10,615 nucleotides of DNA from Acidobacteriaceae bacterium (GTDB taxonomy: Bacteria; Acidobacteriota; Terriglobia; Terriglobales; Acidobacteriaceae), in contig PKXI01000125.1 in the NCBI GenBank assembly GCA_003133425.1, forward strand, positions 14,106 to 24,720, given 5' to 3'. The position numbers and the translations under genes were made by a program. Below the pieces are notes generated by a model. It was not told the DNA's origin and ran no database searches. It saw only the letters and a program-made list of their open reading frames with translations. Position 1 is the first letter of the stretch. Each line of letters begins with the position of its first letter. Shown here one piece after another: positions 6,326 to 10,615 of the stretch.

Positions 6326-7392
6326 AATGCGCGGATTCCGGGACGACCGCTCCAGCAGCTTGCAGCCAGAAAATGCTGCGTCGCCAGAATCTCCGTCGGA
6401 GCCATCAGCGCCGCCTGGTAGCCGTTCTCCATGGCCACCAGCATGGCCTGGAAGGCAACAATGGTTTTGCCCGAGCCCACGTCGCCTTGCAGCAGCCGCC
6501 GCATCGGACTTGGGCTGCGCATGTCCGTCACAATCTCGCCCAAGGCCCGTTTCTGCGCCACCGTCGGATGGAAGGGAAGCACCTCGCGAATAGCCTCGCG
6601 GACCTTGTCAGTCGTTGCAAACCCGATTCCCGCGCGCTCCCGCATCCGGCGTCGCTTGAGCTCCAGGCCCAGCTCCAGGAAGAACAGCTCCTCAAAAATC
6701 AGTCGCCGGTGCGCCGGCGTTGAGGCGCTCTGCAATTGTGTGAACGACGTTCCTTCGGGCGGAAAATGGACGTCGCGCAGGGCGGTCTCACGGTCCGGCA
6801 GGTCGAGCCGGGCCAGGAATGTGTGCGGCAGGCACTCCGGCACTGCTCCGCGCACAGCTTCAAGCAGATTGAAGATCACCTTGCGCTGCCACCGCGATGT
6901 CAGCCGGTTCCCGCCCAGCGACTCGTAGACCGGTGTAATGCGCCCCACCTCAAGCAGCCGCGTTTCGGCGTCGTCGCTCGCGTCGGGCAGCAACTCAAAC
7001 TGCGGCTGAATCATCTTGAAGTTGCTGCTGGACCGCGACGGCTCGACCTTGCCATAGATAGCCACCGTCTGTCCGGCGTGAAATTTGCCGTTCAGATAGG
7101 TCCCGTTGAACCAGATGCACTTCAGCGCGCAGTGCCCCTGGCCGACGGTCAATTCAAAAATAGGTGCGCGCCGTGTGCGCAGCAGGATTGAGCCGCGCAC
7201 TTCGGCGATCACACTGGCCATTTCGCCGGGCTGCAGTTCGTCCAGGCTGCGCGGGTTCTGCCGATCCTCATAGCGGAAAGGCACGTGATAGAGCAGATCC
7301 TCGGCGGTCAGGATGCCTTTGGAGGCAAGCATCTCCGCCACCTTCGGGCCCACGCCCTTCACGTACATGATCGGAGTGTCTAAGCCGGGCAC
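6316..7392 (-). CDS. recG: RecG N-terminal fragment (wedge domain, Walker A)
   Basis: 358 codons before a premature TGA. Residues 1-45 include LDTPIMYVKGVGPKVAEML, a helix-hairpin-helix-like segment found at the start of many RecG proteins. The OB-fold wedge domain that holds the branched DNA spans roughly 50-150 (MASVIAEVRGSILLRTRRAP, AIYGKVEPS). The first helicase domain begins near 260, with the Q-motif-like FHPTVAQKRALGEI at 274-287, Walker A GDVGSGKT at 303-310 and motif Ia MAPTEILATQH at 330-340. The last ~13 residues (CWSGRPGIRALCC) are out-of-frame and not part of RecG. Taken alone this piece lacks the DEQH box and the whole second helicase domain, so it could not act as a helicase. 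Confidence 0.85.
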   Translation of the reverse strand: MPGLDTPIMYVKGVGPKVAEMLASKGILTAEDLLYHVPFRYEDRQNPRSLDELQPGEMASVIAEVRGSILLRTRRAPIFELTVGQGHCALKCIWFNGTYLNGKFHAGQTVAIYGKVEPSRSSSNFKMIQPQFELLPDASDDAETRLLEVGRITPVYESLGGNRLTSRWQRKVIFNLLEAVRGAVPECLPHTFLARLDLPDRETALRDVHFPPEGTSFTQLQSASTPAHRRLIFEELFFLELGLELKRRRMRERAGIGFATTDKVREAIREVLPFHPTVAQKRALGEIVTDMRSPSPMRRLLQGDVGSGKTIVAFQAMLVAMENGYQAALMAPTEILATQHFLAASCWSGRPGIRALCC

Positions 7393-7416
7393 ATTTTGGA
7401 TGCTAATGCATTTGTC

Positions 7417-7440
7417 CGGGGTGCCGTTCGCCGAACCCCG
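7417..7440. repeat. Short inverted repeat upstream of recG
   Basis: CGGGGT (7417-7422) and ACCCCG (7435-7440) form a 6-bp GC-rich stem with a 12-base loop, 25 bases upstream of the recG start codon and therefore probably in its leader or promoter region. No U-tract accompanies it on either strand. Confidence 0.35.
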
Positions 7441-7491
7441 CTCCCGTAGGGAACCGCGGAAGTTAACCCAGGCCGGGGTCTGTCTTCGTCT

Positions 7492-7547
7492 GTGGGGCGG
7501 AGGACAAGTCCGCCGCGGCGGACGCAGTCCTGGGAAAGCTGCCCCAC
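7492..7547. repeat. Nested palindrome (extended hairpin) in the recG/oxidoreductase intergenic region
   Basis: At the centre lies a perfect 16-bp palindrome, GTCCGCCGCGGCGGAC (7508-7523). Around it AGGAC (7501-7505) pairs with GTCCT (7527-7531) across small bulges (AA and GCA). Further out GTGGGGC (7492-7498) pairs with GCCCCAC (7541-7547) across unequal spacers. Together the arms can fold into one long, nearly symmetric GC-rich hairpin in a 275-base region without a gene. The element resembles dispersed palindromic repeats of the REP/BIME kind, but only one copy is present in the window. It sits upstream of both divergent genes, so it is not at an obvious terminator position. Confidence 0.7.
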
Positions 7548-7654
7548 CGCCATCTCAGCCTCGTAGAAGCGACGGAATCAGCCCAGAAAAACTCGCGCGA
7601 GAGCCCCGTCTTCCCGACCGTGTATGTTTATATGCGTCGCAAAACAAGCACGTC

Positions 7655-7659
7655 GGAGG
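7655..7659 (+). promoter_or_regulatory. Ribosome binding site fixing the oxidoreductase start
   Basis: GGAGG eight bases upstream of the ATG at 7668. It supports a start that puts the twin-arginine signal at the N-terminus, against the in-frame GTG at 7620. Confidence 0.7.
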
Positions 7660-7667
7660 CACTTGAA

Positions 7668-9014
7668 ATGCACGAACTCAATCGCCGGAGTTTCTTGAGA
7701 GCAGCGGGCGCTGCATCCGCAACCACCATGCTGGGCGCAAAAATCCACGCCCTCGCCGCAATGCAAGAGCCCACCAGGCCAATCGCAGCCAACGACCACA
7801 TCCAGATTGCGCTGATCGGCGCGGGCGGCCAGGGGCAGGGAGACACAAAGACCGCGGTGCAGGTGCCTGGCGTCAAGCTGGTGGCCGTGGCCGATTGCTA
7901 CAACGGCCGTCTCGACCACAGCAAGGAACTCTGGGGCGACGACATCTTTACCACCCGCGACTACAACGAAATCCTTGCGCGCAAAGACATCGACGCTGTC
8001 ATCATCGGCACTCCCGACCACTGGCACAAACGCGCCTCCTGCGACGCCATGAAGGCCGGCAAAGACGTGTATTGCGAGAAGCCGATGATTCATCTCTACG
8101 CCGATGGCCCGGAGATGATCGAGACCGCGCGCCAGACCAACCGGATCATCCAGATCGGGAGCCAGCGTGTCAGCTCATTGCTTTATATCAAGGCCAAGGA
8201 ACTGCTGGAGGCGGGCGCAATCGGGAAGCTCAACATGGTGACCGCGCGGTGGGACCGCAATTCGGCTATGGGCGCATGGAGCTACACAGTTCCGCCCGAT
8301 GCCTCGCCGGAGACCTGCGACTGGCCGCGCTTTCTTGGCACCGCCCCCAAGATTCCCTTCAATCCTGAGCACTTCTTCCAGTGGCGCAAGTGGAAGGCTT
8401 ACGGCAGCGGCGTTGCCGGCGACCTGTTCGTCCATCTCTTCAGCGGCACACACTTCATCACCGGATCGCACGGTCCAACCCGCGGCATGGCGACAGGAGG
8501 CTTGCGCTTCTGGAATGATGGGCGCGACGTGCCCGATATCATGCTGGGATTGTTCGACTATCGGGAAGGCTTCAACCTCAGTCTTCGCGTGAACTTTGTG
8601 GATGGCGGCGAAGAAAGCGAAGGACTTATATTTACCGGCTCAGAAGGCACAATGGAGATTGGCGGCAGAGCGGTGACCGTTACCCGCGTGCCGCGTGAAC
8701 AGGCTCCGGGCTACATGATCGGCAGCTTTACTGAGGCGACGCAGAAGCAGATTCTGGCCGACTACGGCAAAAAGTATCCGCTGCACTCAGGGTCTGAATC
8801 TCTGGGTGGAGTGGAGAAGTACGAAGCGCCGCACGGCTACCTCGATAGCTACGACCACTTCAAGAACTTCTTTGAAGCGGTACGCACTCGCAAGCCGGTG
8901 GTGGAAGATGCGGTGTTTGGATACCGCGCCGCCGGCGCCGCATTGTTGAGCAATCTTAGTATCGAGCGCGGCGAAATAGTGAAGTGGAACCCGGACTCAA
9001 TGAAGCTGCTGTAG
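7668..9014 (+). CDS. Tat-exported Gfo/Idh/MocA family oxidoreductase
   Basis: 448 residues. The chosen ATG has GGAGG eight bases upstream and leaves the twin-arginine motif NRRSFLR at residues 5-11, followed by a weakly hydrophobic alanine-rich stretch to about 32, so export through Tat to the periplasm is likely. The NAD(P)-binding Rossmann fold starts at HIQIALIGAGGQGQGD (44-59), with the acidic strand end VAVADCYN at 72-79, VIIGTPDHWH at 111-120 and the family motif DVYCEKPM at 133-140, whose Lys138 is the usual catalytic lysine. The C-terminal alpha/beta substrate domain follows; FTGSEGTMEIGG at 322-333 is typical. At 251-262 the sequence is GDLFVHLFSGTH, where many relatives have an HxxD motif, so the catalytic acid may differ. 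Relatives oxidise or epimerise sugars and cyclitols, but the substrate here cannot be deduced. No sugar transporter or hydrolase gene is adjacent. Confidence 0.92.
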   Translation: MHELNRRSFLRAAGAASATTMLGAKIHALAAMQEPTRPIAANDHIQIALIGAGGQGQGDTKTAVQVPGVKLVAVADCYNGRLDHSKELWGDDIFTTRDYNEILARKDIDAVIIGTPDHWHKRASCDAMKAGKDVYCEKPMIHLYADGPEMIETARQTNRIIQIGSQRVSSLLYIKAKELLEAGAIGKLNMVTARWDRNSAMGAWSYTVPPDASPETCDWPRFLGTAPKIPFNPEHFFQWRKWKAYGSGVAGDLFVHLFSGTHFITGSHGPTRGMATGGLRFWNDGRDVPDIMLGLFDYREGFNLSLRVNFVDGGEESEGLIFTGSEGTMEIGGRAVTVTRVPREQAPGYMIGSFTEATQKQILADYGKKYPLHSGSESLGGVEKYEAPHGYLDSYDHFKNFFEAVRTRKPVVEDAVFGYRAAGAALLSNLSIERGEIVKWNPDSMKLL

Positions 9015-9038
9015 CGTGGAACGCGCCCGACGTAATTT

Positions 9039-9079
9039 CCCTTCCTTGCCGCACAAGAGCGCGACGCAGCAAGGAAGGG
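9039..9079. terminator. Inverted repeat between convergent genes, likely bidirectional terminator
   Basis: CCCTTCCTTGC (9039-9049) and GCAAGGAAGGG (9069-9079) are perfect 11-bp arms with a 19-base loop. The repeat lies in the 94-base gap between the stop codons of the oxidoreductase (+) and the AAA+ ATPase (-), where a shared terminator would be expected. No run of T follows the stem on either strand, so it may act as a 3'-end stabiliser or with Rho and not as a classic intrinsic terminator. Confidence 0.6.
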
Positions 9080-9108
9080 CATCCAGCGCGTGATGTGAAA
9101 AATTTGTC

Positions 9109-10512
9109 TCAATTGGGGTTTTCCGAGAGACCCACTTCCCGTGAGCCCAACCGCTGGCGTGCCGGCACTTCAATAGGTGCAGGAACTAGAAACTTCTCCA
9201 TCGGATTGTCTTGCGTCTTTTTCGGGAAATAGGCGTCAACCGCCCGCATCAGAGCCGCTCTATCGAGATAGGGCCTCTTGTTCTCGTAGCGGGCAGCCCA
9301 GCAAACCTGGTTCAAAATATCCCGCGGATAGCAAGACCGCAACTCCTGCCCCGGGGTGTTGTGAACGAAATCGATCAGATCGTTGGGTATCTCCGCGTCA
9401 AACGGAACCTGCATATCGCTGGCCACCCGGCGGAAGATCTCGCAGAACTGCTCGTTTGAAGCTTCGCCGATCCTGATCTTCGTTTGAATCCGTCGCAGAA
9501 ACGCTGGATCCACCAGCTTCTCCGGTTCCAGGTTAGATGCAAATACGACCAGCATCTCGAAGGGAACCTCTATCTTCTTGCCACCAATCAGCGACAGAAA
9601 GTCAATCCTCCGATCCAGCGGAACAATCCAGCGATTCAGCAGCTCGTCAGGACGCATCCTTTGCCGCCCGAAATCATCAATGATCAGGACTCCATTATTG
9701 GCTTTCAGTTGCATCGGGCCCGTGTAGAACTTTGAAACAGGATTGAATTGCAGGTCGAGCATATCGGTCGTCAACTCACCGCCAACAAGAACCGCGGGTC
9801 GCTGGCAGAGTACCCAGCGCAGGTCGTGATTTCCCGGTTTCTTCGCCTGCATCCGCTTGTGAATCGCCGGATCGTAGACCGTGATGATCTGGCCATCCAC
9901 TTCTATCGCGTATGGAATCCACACCTCGTCCTCGGCAATCACCCGCGACAGAATCTCCGCAATGGTCGTCTTGCCCACTCCGGCCGGACCGTAAAGGAGA
10001 ATGGAACTGCCGGAATTGAGTGCGGCGCCAAACTGGTTCAGCATCTCTCTGTCGATCACCAGGTGTGCAAAGGCGCGCCTTACTTGGGCCGCGTGCACCT
10101 CGACCTTTTGGACGCTCTGCTTCCTCACCTGGCGCACATAGCTATCGAGCGACACCGGGGCAGTTCCCCAATATTGGTTCAGCGCCTGCAATTCCGCGGC
10201 CCTGGCCCTGCCTTGGGCTGTAATAGCAATTTGAGCGATATTGCCGCTCATTCCAGTGACCATGCAGAGCGAATCCGTGCGCAGCCGCTCAAGCAGCTGG
10301 TTCGTCACCGTAAAGCTGAGCCGCAGTTTTTCGCAGAGTTCAAGAATGGAGAGGGAACCGGAAACGTAGACGACCTTGAGTAACAGATCCTCGAGAATCG
10401 ACTGGCGCACGTCAAGTTCTGAGACAGACTCCGGCCTATGTTCCGGGCCGGAGGTCAGCTCGGAACTCTGGAAGCCGCAATTTTCATCTTGCACTTTCCC
10501 CAAGGTTGCCAT
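9109..10512 (-). CDS. AAA+ ATPase with N-terminal winged-helix-like domain, function unknown
   Basis: 467 residues. The ATG at 10512 has GGGAG six bases upstream (10519-10523). Residues 35-110 (SILEDLLLKVVYVSGSLSILELCEKLRLSFTV and on to ITAQGRARAAEL) look like a winged-helix domain, with a helix-turn-helix pattern followed by a wing. The AAA+ core spans about 150-430: Walker A GPAGVGKT at 175-182, Walker B VLIIDDFGR at 275-283, sensor 1 around VVFASNLEP at 322-330 (Asn327), and an arginine-finger candidate in DPAFLRRIQTKIRI at 335-348. IPYAIEVDGQIITVYDP at 199-215 and FYTGPMQLKANNGVLIIDDFGRQR at 262-285 are hallmarks of a widespread but uncharacterised MoxR-like ATPase family. The C-terminal 35 residues are disordered-looking. 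There is no signal peptide or membrane helix, so it is cytoplasmic. Its partners, if any, would lie beyond the right edge. Confidence 0.88.
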   Translation of the reverse strand: MATLGKVQDENCGFQSSELTSGPEHRPESVSELDVRQSILEDLLLKVVYVSGSLSILELCEKLRLSFTVTNQLLERLRTDSLCMVTGMSGNIAQIAITAQGRARAAELQALNQYWGTAPVSLDSYVRQVRKQSVQKVEVHAAQVRRAFAHLVIDREMLNQFGAALNSGSSILLYGPAGVGKTTIAEILSRVIAEDEVWIPYAIEVDGQIITVYDPAIHKRMQAKKPGNHDLRWVLCQRPAVLVGGELTTDMLDLQFNPVSKFYTGPMQLKANNGVLIIDDFGRQRMRPDELLNRWIVPLDRRIDFLSLIGGKKIEVPFEMLVVFASNLEPEKLVDPAFLRRIQTKIRIGEASNEQFCEIFRRVASDMQVPFDAEIPNDLIDFVHNTPGQELRSCYPRDILNQVCWAARYENKRPYLDRAALMRAVDAYFPKKTQDNPMEKFLVPAPIEVPARQRLGSREVGLSENPN

Positions 10513-10557
10513 CTGCTACTCCCGAGCGCTTTAACTAATGTAACCATCACTCGAATT

Positions 10558-10585
10558 CTTATATCTGCCTCTTTGGTCGCTCCAA
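10558..10585 (-). promoter_or_regulatory. Candidate sigma-70 promoter for the AAA+ ATPase gene
   Basis: On the minus strand TTGGAG (10580-10585, four of six bases of the -35 consensus) is followed after 16 bases by TATAAG (10558-10563, five of six bases of the -10 consensus). This would start transcription about 40 bases before the ATG at 10512. The surrounding 103-base end region is more AT-rich than the coding DNA and shows no gene. Confidence 0.45.
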
Positions 10586-10615
10586 TCATCACCCATTACT
10601 GAGTCTCGCATAATA

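Larger units (their letters stand above)
5129..7392 (-). pseudogene. recG: recG, ATP-dependent DNA helicase, interrupted by a one-base frameshift
   Basis: RecG remodels stalled replication forks and branch-migrates Holliday junctions. The two frames, read together, give one complete RecG of about 754 residues, within the family range. The N-terminal frame is good up to HFLAA, then runs 14 residues out of register to a TGA. Going from the codons for AA into the other frame gives KLLERSSRNPRIVLLTGSLDED, the expected continuation between helicase motifs Ia and Ib. One base is missing near 6357-6363; an extra T beside 6360-6361 on the plus strand would restore the frame. All other helicase motifs are intact and no further stop is seen, so the lesion is either very recent or a sequencing or assembly error. 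No slippery sequence that would suggest programmed frameshifting is present. The start is the GTG at 7392; an ATG at 7368 is possible, and neither has a strong ribosome site. Confidence 0.88.
7393..7667. other. Intergenic region between divergent recG and the oxidoreductase
   Basis: 275 bases with no convincing gene. The left half holds the hairpin next to the recG start and the centre holds the nested palindrome. A 10-bp palindrome CTCGCGCGAG lies at 7592-7601. Promoters for both flanking genes are expected here. The AT-rich stretch TGTATGTTTATATG at 7621-7634 is the likeliest -10 region for the oxidoreductase, but I cannot pair it with a convincing -35 box, so no promoter is called. Confidence 0.5.

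Noticed and set aside
6316..6380. Programmed ribosomal frameshift in recG
   Set aside because: No slippery heptamer, stimulatory stem or internal ribosome site is apparent at the junction, and RecG is not known to use recoding.
7592..7601. CTCGCGCGAG palindrome as an operator
   Set aside because: A 10-bp palindrome made largely of CG steps is expected by chance in GC-rich DNA, and no regulator gene is nearby to support it.
9748..10383. Plus-strand open frame of 211 codons opposite the AAA+ ATPase
   Set aside because: It is fully antisense to a protein with clear AAA+ motifs, has no ribosome site or recognisable domain, and its length is explained by codon bias of the opposite gene.

Overview
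The window reads as a chromosomal segment of a moderately GC-rich Gram-negative bacterium. I infer Acidobacteriota (Terriglobia-like), from the mix of an MCE protein with Gly-Lys-Gly repeats, a cytochrome P460-type protein, a Tat-exported Gfo/Idh/MocA oxidoreductase and a winged-helix AAA+ ATPase, and from the general look of the proteins. No marker here proves the phylum. There is no sign of phage, transposon, CRISPR array or tRNA/rRNA gene.

Layout, left to right. At 1-1651 (+) lie the 3' end of leuS and, overlapping its stop by four bases, a polytopic membrane protein of unknown function. At 1656-3906 (-), read from right to left, are acpS (holo-ACP synthase), an MCE/MlaD-type lipid-transport protein with five 34-residue repeats, and a secreted c-type cytochrome of the P460 type. 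Diverging from acpS, 4084-4476 (+) is a small uncharacterised protein. At 4516-7392 (-) come recG and, just downstream of it, an ICMT/PEMT-like integral membrane methyltransferase. recG is split into two reading frames by an apparent one-base deletion near 6360. A 275-base intergenic region (7393-7667) holds a strong nested palindrome. At 7668-9014 (+) is a Tat-signal Gfo/Idh/MocA oxidoreductase. It converges on a 467-residue AAA+ ATPase at 9109-10512 (-), with an 11-bp inverted repeat between the two. The last 103 bases hold a plausible promoter for the ATPase.

How the genes fit together: most are housekeeping or envelope functions (aminoacylation, lipid and ACP metabolism, envelope lipid transport, DNA repair) and do not form one obvious pathway. 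acpS and the MCE gene are both lipid-related and co-directional, but the permease and ATPase of an Mla system are not in the window. I do not see a clear new multi-gene system. The points most worth a second look are the recG frameshift, the nested intergenic palindrome, the repeat architecture of the MCE protein and the uncharacterised winged-helix AAA+ ATPase.
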